A stretch of 64,000 nt of DNA from Anaeromassilibacillus sp001305115. Its GTDB lineage: Bacteria; Bacillota; Clostridia; Oscillospirales; Acutalibacteraceae. Position numbers and translations under genes: made by a program. The notes below the pieces were generated by a model, which was not told where the DNA came from, searched no databases, and saw nothing but the letters and a program-made list of their open reading frames with translations. This document shows positions 34,087 through 42,012 of this stretch, piece by piece (positions within the stretch are counted from its first letter, which is position 1; the number at the start of each line of letters is the position of its first letter). The stretch spans positions 744,001 through 808,000 of the forward strand of contig AP031437.1 in the NCBI GenBank assembly GCA_042854365.1, written 5' to 3'.

Positions 34087-36036
34087 TTGACAGAACGAAA
34101 TCTGAATTATGAGGGAACATCTAATCCGTCTGAGAAAAATGCGATGGGCACAATGCCGGGCATCCACCCTGCCCTGTACGGGAAAGTGACGCTGCCGGTA
34201 AGGTCGGAACAGCCCATGCAGGCGGAAGTGTTATCCGAGAAATCTGAGCCGCAGAAACGCCGTACCGTACGTCGTGCGGCAAAAAAGGCAGACTCGGAAA
34301 AGGCACTGATGCAAGGACACAAAGAAACAAAACCTGCTCCTTCGCGAGGCAAAAAACGCGGACAAAACGGCGGAGGCAAGAAACCATCGATTCGAATTTA
34401 CTTTCTGGGCGGTCTGAATGAGATCGGAAAAAACTTCACCCTGTATGAATGTGAAGGGGACATGATGATCGTCGACTGCGGGATGTCTTTCCCCGATGAC
34501 GATATGCTCGGAGTAGATCTGGTGTTGCCAGACTTTACATTTGTAGAACGCAACGCAGATAAGATTCGTGGAATTGTGCTTACTCATGGGCATGAGGATC
34601 ACATCGGCGCGCTGCCGTATTTGCTCAAGCGGGTCAATTTGCCGATTTATGGCACCATGTTGACCCTTGGGTTGGTGGATGGAAAGCTCAAAGAGCACGG
34701 ACTCTCTGGAAAGGTAAAAATGAATGTCGTCAAGCCGGGACAAACGGTCAAGCTGGGGTGCCTGGATGTGGAGTTTATCCATGTGAATCACTCCATCCCA
34801 GATTCGGTGGGATTTGCCATTCATTCGCCAGCGGGTACCGTCGTCTATACGGGCGACTTTAAGATCGATTGCACTCCGGCTTGGGGAGAAATGATCGACT
34901 TAGGCCGTTTTGCGGAATTGGGTAATCAAGGCGTTTTGGCCCTGCTGGCTGACTCTACCAATGCAGAACGCCCCGGTTATACCAAAACCGAGCAGATGGT
35001 GGACAATACCTTTGAAAGTTTGTTCAAAAAAGCGGAAAAAAAGCGTATTATCATTGCAACGTTCGCTTCCAATATCAGCCGTGTACAGCAAATCATCAAT
35101 TGTGCTGTACGTTATGGCCGAAAAGTTGCGCTATCGGGCCGCAGTATGTTGAACGTCATGGGCATTGCGGTGGAAATGGGCTATTTACAAGTACCGGACG
35201 GTGTGTTGATTGACATTGACCTGCTCAACCGTTATCCGCGTGAAAAAGTTGTCCTAATCACGACGGGCAGCCAGGGGGAACCAATGAGCGCTTTGACGCG
35301 CATGGCTTTTGCCGATCATCGAAAAGTGGAAGTAGGGCCGGAGGATTTTATCATCATTTCGGCGCGCCCCATCCCTGGCAATGAAAAGACCGTAGGGGCA
35401 GTGGTCGATGAACTCCTGAAGCGCGGTTGTGAAGTGATCTATGAGTCTATGTATGAGGTTCATGTATCCGGCCACGCCTGTCAGGAAGAGCTCAAGATCA
35501 TTCAGGGTATCACTAAGCCCAAATTTTTCATTCCATTCCATGGCGAACAAAAGCATCTGCGCAAGAATGCGGATATCGCTATTTCCATGGGGATGGACCC
35601 CTCCCATGTCTACATTGGAGACATCGGAGACGTTCTGGAATTAAATCAGGATTATATGAAGAAGCTTACCTCGGTTCCTGCGGGCCGCATTTTGGTGGAT
35701 GGTTTGGGCGTAGGAGATGTAGGCAGTATTGTTTTGCGGGACCGCAAGCATTTGGCAGAGGACGGTTTGATCGTCGTAGTCTGTACAATCGACGACAATG
35801 GCCAGGTTGTGGCGGGACCGGATGTGGTTTCGCGCGGTTTCGTCTATGTGCGTGAAGCAGAACCCTTGATCGATGAGGCGAAGAAGCGCGTCTTGGCAGC
35901 TCTTGAGAGTTGTTCCGAACATCATATCCACGATTGGGGGACGCTCAAAACGCGCATTAAGGACGAACTATCGCGCTTCCTTTATGAGCGTACCCGTCGC
36001 AGCCCAATGATTCTCCCGATTATTATGGAGGTCTAA
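34087..36036 (+). CDS. rnj: ribonuclease J
   Basis: A 649-residue beta-lactamase-fold/beta-CASP ribonuclease with 5'-3' exo- and endonuclease activity in mRNA decay and rRNA maturation. The core starts IRIYFLGGLNEIGKNF, has metal motif LTHGHEDHIG, DADTN-like LADSTNAERPG, TTGSQGEP and HVSGHA. It carries an extra N-terminal region of about 100 residues, Lys/Arg/Pro-rich and probably disordered, absent from Bacillus RNase J1 (555 residues). I choose TTG at 34087 because GGAGGT lies 6 bases upstream; a TTG at 34054 lacks one. First gene of the long plus-strand unit, 47 bases before gdpP. Confidence 0.92.
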   Translation: MTERNLNYEGTSNPSEKNAMGTMPGIHPALYGKVTLPVRSEQPMQAEVLSEKSEPQKRRTVRRAAKKADSEKALMQGHKETKPAPSRGKKRGQNGGGKKPSIRIYFLGGLNEIGKNFTLYECEGDMMIVDCGMSFPDDDMLGVDLVLPDFTFVERNADKIRGIVLTHGHEDHIGALPYLLKRVNLPIYGTMLTLGLVDGKLKEHGLSGKVKMNVVKPGQTVKLGCLDVEFIHVNHSIPDSVGFAIHSPAGTVVYTGDFKIDCTPAWGEMIDLGRFAELGNQGVLALLADSTNAERPGYTKTEQMVDNTFESLFKKAEKKRIIIATFASNISRVQQIINCAVRYGRKVALSGRSMLNVMGIAVEMGYLQVPDGVLIDIDLLNRYPREKVVLITTGSQGEPMSALTRMAFADHRKVEVGPEDFIIISARPIPGNEKTVGAVVDELLKRGCEVIYESMYEVHVSGHACQEELKIIQGITKPKFFIPFHGEQKHLRKNADIAISMGMDPSHVYIGDIGDVLELNQDYMKKLTSVPAGRILVDGLGVGDVGSIVLRDRKHLAEDGLIVVVCTIDDNGQVVAGPDVVSRGFVYVREAEPLIDEAKKRVLAALESCSEHHIHDWGTLKTRIKDELSRFLYERTRRSPMILPIIMEV

Positions 36037-36083
36037 GAGGCTGAAATGTGCAAACAGCACTGGAGTGTTGAAGGAGAACGACC

Positions 36084-38054
36084 GTGAAGAAAAAAGTTTG
36101 GGTGGCGTCGCCGGTCTGCTTTATATTGGCAGCGGCGATGCTGATTATGGCGCTGATAAGCTGGGCCATGGACCACCGGCTCCTTTTCATCGCGGAGGCG
36201 GTGATGGCTGTTTTGGCCATTGTTGCGATTGCCATTGTGAATATCCGCTTTCAGGGATACGTCTATACCTCTGTAAAGGCGGCCAAAAAGGCGCTCTTTG
36301 GAAAGAACTATGACGCCCTGGAACGCTTTACAATGCCTACTGCGATTGTTGGCGAAGCAGGAGACATCGTATGGGCCAACGCGGCTTTCCTAGAAAGCGC
36401 CGGCGGGGTACGCGATTGCCGGGGAGAGAACGTGATGAAGTTTCTCTATCCCCATACAATTCAGCAGGTGGTAGCATCCAAAGGTACGGATGTAACCATC
36501 GGCGAACGGCGGTTTACTGCGTTTGCCTCTAAAACGGAAAGTGGACACATTCTCTGTTTCGTGGATGATACGTACTATAAAGCAATCAATCGTGAATACG
36601 TGGAAAAGCAGCCCGTGGTGGCGTTGGCTCATTTTGACAATCGGGAAGAGCTTGCACGCGATTCTAGTGGCAGCGAGGATGCCCGGATTGCCTCGGAGGT
36701 AGAACAGATACTGACCAATTGGGCACAGAGTATGGGGGGATTTTTGCGGCGGCTTTCCGGTGGGCGGTTCCTGATTTTGACCGATGAAGCCCATATTCGC
36801 CAGGCGATAGAAAAGCGCTTTGAAGTTTTGGACAAGATCCGGGAGATTAAAGCGGGAGAACGCCGCAGCGCAACCGTATCGATCGGCGTAGCGCGCGGTG
36901 CAGAATCCCTGCAAGAAGCGGAACAGTGGGCACGTAAAGCTTTGGAGATGGCCTTGGGGCGGGGCGGAGACCAAGTGGCAGTCAAGCAAAAAAATGATAC
37001 ATATGAATTCTTTGGCGGATTGAGCAAGGGCGTGGAAAAACGTGACAAGGTGCGTACACGTGTGATCGCCGCAACCTTGTCAGATCATATCAAAGAGGCG
37101 GACAATGTGCTCATCATGGGGCACCGTTTTTCCGATTTAGATGCGATGGGGGCGGCGGTCGGCCTGTGGAGCGCGATCACCAAGGCTTTGCATAAACCTG
37201 CATTTGTTGTTGTAGATCGTCAGCAGACGCTTGCAGGGCAGATTGTAGAGCGGATCGATGCCCAGTCGGGCGACCGCGTGGTATTTCTTTCGCCCATGGA
37301 CGCCATGGAACAGTTATCTTCCCGGACGCTGTTAATCGTAGTGGACACGCATTCGCCAGATTTTGTGGAGAGCCGCGAACTGTTGAATCATGTCAGCCGT
37401 GTAGTTGTTATTGACCATCATCGCTTGATGGTCAAGCGAATTGACAATGCGATTGTCTTTTACCATGAGCCCTATGCGAGTTCTGCTTCAGAAATGGTGG
37501 CGGAGTTGGTCCAATATATTGGGGACAGCACGCTTACGCAACAGGAAGCGGAAGCACTTTTGGCTGGAATCATGCTGGACACCAAGAGTTTTGTGCTCAA
37601 GACAGGTGTGCGGACCTTTGAGGCAGCCGCCTATTTGCGCCGCCGTGGCGCGGACACGGTGGAGGTTAAGCGGATGTTTGCCGACTCCATTGACAGTTAC
37701 AAAGCAAAGTACAAAATTGTCTCCGAAGCGGAGATTGTACAGAATTGTGCGATCGCCTGTGCAGAAAAAGAATTTCCGGATATTCGAGTGGTTTCTTCAC
37801 AAGCGGCAGATGAACTGCTTTCGATCCGTGGGGTAAAGGCATCCTTTGTGATCTTCCCGACAGGGAATGTGATGAATATTTCCGCACGTTCGCTGGGGGA
37901 CATCAATGTCCAGGTGGTGATGGAGGTTTTGGGGGGTGGAGGCCATTTGACCATGGCGGCGACCCAGCTTCCCAATTTGACCGCTGAACAGGCCAAGAGC
38001 AAGCTGTTGGCTGCGATCAAGGAAAAGGCGCAGCTTCCAGTTGGTCAGAAATAG
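36084..38054 (+). CDS. gdpP: GdpP-type c-di-AMP phosphodiesterase
   Basis: A 656-residue membrane protein that degrades the second messenger c-di-AMP. Two N-terminal membrane helices (about 8-52) are followed by a PAS-like region, a degenerate GGDEF domain (about 170-310, lacking the GGDEF motif), a DHH domain with SDLDAMGAAVG and DHHR, and a C-terminal DHHA1 with GGGGH. GTG at 36084 has AAGGAG 7 bases upstream. The order gdpP-rplI-dnaB is as in Bacillus. It would set c-di-AMP levels that control potassium and osmolyte balance and wall stress. Confidence 0.94.
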   Translation: MKKKVWVASPVCFILAAAMLIMALISWAMDHRLLFIAEAVMAVLAIVAIAIVNIRFQGYVYTSVKAAKKALFGKNYDALERFTMPTAIVGEAGDIVWANAAFLESAGGVRDCRGENVMKFLYPHTIQQVVASKGTDVTIGERRFTAFASKTESGHILCFVDDTYYKAINREYVEKQPVVALAHFDNREELARDSSGSEDARIASEVEQILTNWAQSMGGFLRRLSGGRFLILTDEAHIRQAIEKRFEVLDKIREIKAGERRSATVSIGVARGAESLQEAEQWARKALEMALGRGGDQVAVKQKNDTYEFFGGLSKGVEKRDKVRTRVIAATLSDHIKEADNVLIMGHRFSDLDAMGAAVGLWSAITKALHKPAFVVVDRQQTLAGQIVERIDAQSGDRVVFLSPMDAMEQLSSRTLLIVVDTHSPDFVESRELLNHVSRVVVIDHHRLMVKRIDNAIVFYHEPYASSASEMVAELVQYIGDSTLTQQEAEALLAGIMLDTKSFVLKTGVRTFEAAAYLRRRGADTVEVKRMFADSIDSYKAKYKIVSEAEIVQNCAIACAEKEFPDIRVVSSQAADELLSIRGVKASFVIFPTGNVMNISARSLGDINVQVVMEVLGGGGHLTMAATQLPNLTAEQAKSKLLAAIKEKAQLPVGQK

Positions 38055-38061
38055 GCAGTAT

Positions 38062-38136
38062 AATCGGAATCATGGATAAAGGCAGGAGTTCCCTGTCCTT
38101 ATCTGTGATTCCGGTTCTTCTCCGGTTTTCGCCGGA
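38062..38136 (+). promoter_or_regulatory. hairpin leader before rplI
   Basis: A long imperfect stem (AATCGGAATCA near 38062 paired with TGATTCCGGTT near 38105) encloses GGCAGGA/TCCTGTCC. It is followed by a compact TCCGG-TTTTCG-CCGGA. These lie between gdpP and the rplI ribosome binding site. They could regulate L9 expression, process the polycistronic RNA or partly terminate it. Not a family I can name. Confidence 0.4.
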
Positions 38137-38165
38137 ATAAAGTTTTTGCTATGGAGGAAATAACT

Positions 38166-38615
38166 ATGAAAGTCGTATTGCTTCAAGATATCAAAGGAAC
38201 GGGAAAGAAGGGCGAGCTTGTCAGTGTGTCGGATGGCTACGCTCGCAATTTTTTGTTTCCACGCAAATTGGCCAAGGAGGCCAATGCACAGGCCATGAAT
38301 GAATTGAAAAACGCGGAAGCTGCTAAAGCGCACAAAATTGAAGTGGACATTGCCAACGCCAATGCCGCGGCGGAAAAGCTGGAGGGAAAAAGCGTCAAAT
38401 TGTATGCTAAGGGCGGCCAGGGTGGACGCCTGTTTGGCTCTGTGACGGCAAAGGAAATTGCAGAAGAGATTAAGAAAGTCTATCATATCGATATTGACAA
38501 GAGAAAGATCGAAATCAACGGAGACATCAAAGCTTTTGGCACATATGAGTGCGTCATCAAGCTTTACACAGGAATTAGCACAAAGATTTATGCGGTGGTT
38601 TCCGAGGCGGAATAA
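38166..38615 (+). CDS. rplI: 50S ribosomal protein L9
   Basis: A 149-residue L9. The N-terminal rRNA-binding domain reads MKVVLLQDIKGTGKKGELV, followed by GYARNFLFPRKLA; a connecting helix (about 42-75) leads to the C-terminal domain with GGRLFGSVT. Length matches the family. ATG at 38166 has GGAGG 8 bases upstream. Located between gdpP and dnaB as in many Firmicutes. L9 helps reading-frame fidelity on the large subunit. Confidence 0.97.
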   Translation: MKVVLLQDIKGTGKKGELVSVSDGYARNFLFPRKLAKEANAQAMNELKNAEAAKAHKIEVDIANANAAAEKLEGKSVKLYAKGGQGGRLFGSVTAKEIAEEIKKVYHIDIDKRKIEINGDIKAFGTYECVIKLYTGISTKIYAVVSEAE

Positions 38616-38665
38616 GCGCTGTTTTTCTCAATTATAAAGGTGTTTGAAGAGGAGGTCTTTGCAGG

Positions 38666-40036
38666 ATGGACAGTTTTTCAACGGGTTATAGCGCCTTGAA
38701 TTTGCCGTTTAGCCCAGAAGCGGAACAGTCCGTGCTGGGCGCCATCCTGTTGGATTCCTCCTGTCTAGATCGTGTGGCGGAGATTTTACCGCGGCCCGAT
38801 TATTTTTATCAAACCAACAATGGTCTGATTTACGGTGCGATGCTGGACATGTTTACCTTGGGGAAACCGGTGGACTTTGTCACAGTGTTGGAAAAGCTCA
38901 AGGAGAGCCGAGAATTTGACGAGGCGAGTGGAAAGACATACCTGTTACAACTTGCACAGATTGTTCCATCCATCAGCAATGTAGAGTCATATGCTCGGAT
39001 TGTCCGCGATAAATATGACATTCGCACGCTGATTGTCACGGCGCGGGAGATCATAGAAGAGGCGGCAGACGGCACCGCGGATGCTACGACGCTTTTAGAT
39101 TCTGCGGAGCAGAGGATCTTTGATATCCGTCGGGGGAAAAACATGCAGGGTCTGCAACGGATCGACGAGATCATCATCCAGACACTCGACCGTTTGGATT
39201 TGTTGAATTCACCGGACAGCGACCAATACAAAGGGGTGCCCACTGGAATCAAAGAGCTGGATGATACCATCACCGGCCTCAACCGATCGGACTTAATCCT
39301 GTTGGCAGCTCGCCCTGGTATGGGTAAAACAAGCTTTGCGCTGAATATTGCACGCCATGCTGCGGTTAAGGCGGACAAGCGTGTCGCCTTCTTTTCTCTG
39401 GAAATGACCAAGGAACAGTTGGTATCGCGTCTGCTCTCCACGGAAGCGCTTGTGGGCGGCACAAAACTGCGCACAGGCAAGCTGACCGAGGAGGAGTGGG
39501 TTCGTTTGATCGAAGGCGGAGACATTCTCTCTAAGACGCAGATGTTTTTTGACGACAGCTCGGGGATCACGGTTCCAGAGATGAAGGCAAAATTGCGCCG
39601 CCTGAAAGATGTAGATCTTGTGGTGATCGACTATTTGCAGTTGATGTCCGGTTCCACAAAGCGAAGTGGAGATGGTAATCGAGTACAGGAGATCTCGGAG
39701 ATCACGCGAAATTTGAAAATCATGGCGAAGGAGCTAAATGTCCCTGTGCTGACGCTGTCTCAGCTTTCCCGTGCGAGCGAACAGCGCACAACGCACCGTC
39801 CAATGCTTTCAGACCTGCGCGATTCCGGTTCCATTGAACAGGATGCGGACATTGTCCTGTTCCTGTATCGAGAGGATTACTATGCTGGCGCGGATGCGCC
39901 GGGCGAATCGGAGGACCGCAACAGCGGCGAGTGTATTATTGCGAAGAACCGCCATGGCGAGACAAAGACGGTTCCACTGCATTGGCAGGGTGAGTTTATG
40001 CGCTTTACCGCGCAGGAGGTGCTGCGCCGTGAATGA
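38666..40036 (+). CDS. dnaB: replicative DNA helicase DnaB
   Basis: A 456-residue ring helicase that unwinds the replication fork. The N-terminal DnaB domain begins with EAEQSVLGAIL (about 19-29). The RecA-like C-terminal domain has Walker A ARPGMGKT (215-222), Walker B LVVIDYLQLM and the conserved SQLSR and SIEQDADIV. Bacillus calls this gene dnaC. ATG at 38666 follows AGGAGG. Its last codons overlap the tilS start by 8 bases, implying translational coupling. No intein. Confidence 0.97.
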   Translation: MDSFSTGYSALNLPFSPEAEQSVLGAILLDSSCLDRVAEILPRPDYFYQTNNGLIYGAMLDMFTLGKPVDFVTVLEKLKESREFDEASGKTYLLQLAQIVPSISNVESYARIVRDKYDIRTLIVTAREIIEEAADGTADATTLLDSAEQRIFDIRRGKNMQGLQRIDEIIIQTLDRLDLLNSPDSDQYKGVPTGIKELDDTITGLNRSDLILLAARPGMGKTSFALNIARHAAVKADKRVAFFSLEMTKEQLVSRLLSTEALVGGTKLRTGKLTEEEWVRLIEGGDILSKTQMFFDDSSGITVPEMKAKLRRLKDVDLVVIDYLQLMSGSTKRSGDGNRVQEISEITRNLKIMAKELNVPVLTLSQLSRASEQRTTHRPMLSDLRDSGSIEQDADIVLFLYREDYYAGADAPGESEDRNSGECIIAKNRHGETKTVPLHWQGEFMRFTAQEVLRRE

Positions 40037-41456
40037 GGACATGCAGCAAATTTTTGAACAAATCAAAGGGGTAATCGCTGCGTTCGGTATGTTTCCACAA
40101 AAGGGCAGGGTGATTGTTGGTCTGTCTGGAGGAGCCGACTCGATGGCGCTTACCCATTTTCTCATATATCATACCGATCAAACGGTATTGGCTGCCCATG
40201 TGAATCACGGCTTGCGCGGGAAAGATGCCAATCGAGATGAAGAGACGGTGCGGCTCTGGTGCCAGGAGAATCGAATTCCCCTGCGCGTCTTACACGCCGA
40301 TGTAAAGCGTTTGGCGCAGGAGCGTGGAATGGGACTGGAAGAATGCGGACGCGAAGTCCGCTATGCTTTTTTTCGGGAACTGGCAAACCTTGAAACAGAC
40401 CGTATCGCTACTGCGCACACCCTCTCGGATCAGGTGGAGACGGTGTTGTTGCATTTGACCCGTGGCGCAGGCCTGCGTGGCTTGAGTGGGATTCCCCCCG
40501 TGCGGGGGAAAATCGTCCGGCCCTTTTTGCGCATCACACGGGAACAGGTGGAAGCCTATTGCCAGTTTTACCGCCTTCCCTATGTGACCGATCAGACGAA
40601 CGAGGAGCGGATATTCGCTCGCAATCGAATTCGTTTGGATGTAGTGCCTGTACTTGAATCCATCAATCCTGCGTTTGTACAGGGGATTGCTGGGATGGTC
40701 GAGCGCATTTCACGGGATGAGCAATATCTGCAAGAGGAGGCTGAACAGGCTCTTCGGCGGGCGAAGACGGACTACGGTTACAGGCGAGATATTTTGGCTG
40801 GACTGCCCATGCCGGTTCTTGTCCGCGCTCTGGAACATGTGATTCAGTGCGTAGGAGGTGTGCAACCGGAAAGTCAGCACTTGGAACATGCAGCGGTTGT
40901 AGTCCGTACAGGGCATGGCGGTTTGAGCACACCGGGTGGAATACAACTCGTCGTGCAGGGCAATACTCTCTTTGTGGCGCAGAGGCCGGTTTCCCCTTGG
41001 ACTTTGCCTGCACAAGAAGGAACGATTCCTTTACCGGACGGTCGTTGCGTGACTTTAAGAAAAATCCACAAGAAAGACATAGAGAACCAGAATAAATTTA
41101 AAAATTTGTTATTTCATAATTGTATCAACTATGATACAATTACAACTACACTGTTCTTTCGAAATCGGCGGGCGGGAGATCATTTCCGCCCGGCGGGCCG
41201 CGGTGTCACAAAATCGTTGAAGAAGTTGTTCAACGAGGCGAAGATTGAGCCGCTACTGCGGGACCGCGTACTTTTATTGGACGATGGGAAGGAAATCGTA
41301 TGGATGGAGGGCTTCGGCCCCTCTGAACATGCCCGGGTTCCGAATCATGCGGAACAGGTGCTCCTGATTACGGTCACGAACGCCAAAGAGGATTCGGAAT
41401 CGCAGATACTTCGGGTAAATGATATCAGAAAGGAACGGGTAGATCATGGTCAATGA
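40029..41456 (+). CDS. tilS: tRNA(Ile)-lysidine synthetase
   Basis: A 475-residue enzyme that adds lysine to C34 of tRNA-Ile(CAU), changing it to read AUA. The PP-loop SGGADS is at 33-38; the N-terminal ATPase domain is followed by a middle domain and the C-terminal TilS domain with RRAGDHFRPAGRG and FNEAKIEPLLRDR. I choose GTG at 40029, overlapping dnaB, because AGGAGGT is 8 bases upstream; an ATG at 40041 has no such site. The 3' part has an A/T-rich stretch with a palindrome at 41118-41141. tilS-hpt-ftsH order is conserved in Firmicutes. Confidence 0.93.
   Translation: MNEDMQQIFEQIKGVIAAFGMFPQKGRVIVGLSGGADSMALTHFLIYHTDQTVLAAHVNHGLRGKDANRDEETVRLWCQENRIPLRVLHADVKRLAQERGMGLEECGREVRYAFFRELANLETDRIATAHTLSDQVETVLLHLTRGAGLRGLSGIPPVRGKIVRPFLRITREQVEAYCQFYRLPYVTDQTNEERIFARNRIRLDVVPVLESINPAFVQGIAGMVERISRDEQYLQEEAEQALRRAKTDYGYRRDILAGLPMPVLVRALEHVIQCVGGVQPESQHLEHAAVVVRTGHGGLSTPGGIQLVVQGNTLFVAQRPVSPWTLPAQEGTIPLPDGRCVTLRKIHKKDIENQNKFKNLLFHNCINYDTITTTLFFRNRRAGDHFRPAGRGVTKSLKKLFNEAKIEPLLRDRVLLLDDGKEIVWMEGFGPSEHARVPNHAEQVLLITVTNAKEDSESQILRVNDIRKERVDHGQ
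41118..41141 (+). promoter_or_regulatory. perfect palindrome inside tilS
   Basis: AATTGTATCA-ACTA-TGATACAATT is a perfect 10-bp inverted repeat within a markedly A/T-rich part of tilS, 305 bases before hpt. It could be an operator for an internal promoter; TACAAT at 41135 is -10-like but has no good -35 at 17 bases. Role uncertain. Confidence 0.3.
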
Positions 41457-41985
41457 CATCAAGGAGGTGCTTTTTAGCGAAGAATACCTGGCGAACATTG
41501 TCCAGCGTATCGGAAAACAAATCAGTGAAGATTACAAGGACAAAAATTTGTTGATGGTGAGCGTCTTAAAAGGGTCCGTTGTCTTTATGGCAGATCTGAT
41601 GCGTGCGATTACCATCCCATGCCGCGTGGATTTTATGTCGGTGTCGAGTTACGGTTCCGGCGTAAAAACCTCTGGGGTGGTTAAGATCGTCAAGGATTTG
41701 GATATTCCGTTGGCTGGATATGACCTGCTGGTGGTAGAGGACATCCTCGACAGCGGTATGACGCTGAGTTACATACTGGAGCTCCTGCAATCTCGCGGCC
41801 CCCGGAGCATCCGGCTGTGCACGCTGTTCGATAAGCCGGAGCGGCGCACCGTAGACATAACCGCAGACTATGTTGGCACAACCGTTCCGGATGCCTTTAT
41901 TGTTGGCTACGGACTGGATTATGATGAGAGATATAGGAATCTTCCCTTTGTGGGCATTTTAAAGCCGGAGGTGTACGGCGGCTGA
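41446..41985 (+). CDS. hpt: hypoxanthine phosphoribosyltransferase
   Basis: A 179-residue purine salvage enzyme converting hypoxanthine or guanine plus PRPP to IMP or GMP. The PRPP-binding loop is VVEDILDSGMTL, with the flexible loop SSYGSG and the purine-binding end VGYGLDYDERYRNLP. Normal length. ATG at 41446 overlaps the tilS end by 11 bases. The tilS-hpt-ftsH arrangement is typical of Firmicutes, where Hpt and FtsH are co-expressed. Confidence 0.96.
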   Translation: MVNDIKEVLFSEEYLANIVQRIGKQISEDYKDKNLLMVSVLKGSVVFMADLMRAITIPCRVDFMSVSSYGSGVKTSGVVKIVKDLDIPLAGYDLLVVEDILDSGMTLSYILELLQSRGPRSIRLCTLFDKPERRTVDITADYVGTTVPDAFIVGYGLDYDERYRNLPFVGILKPEVYGG

Positions 41986-42012
41986 CCGTCCCTCTGTGAA
42001 GGAGTGGATAAC

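Noticed and set aside
39771..40028. An N-terminal extension of 86 codons on tilS.
   Set aside because: It overlaps dnaB in another frame; the GTG at 40029 with AGGAGGT is the clear start.
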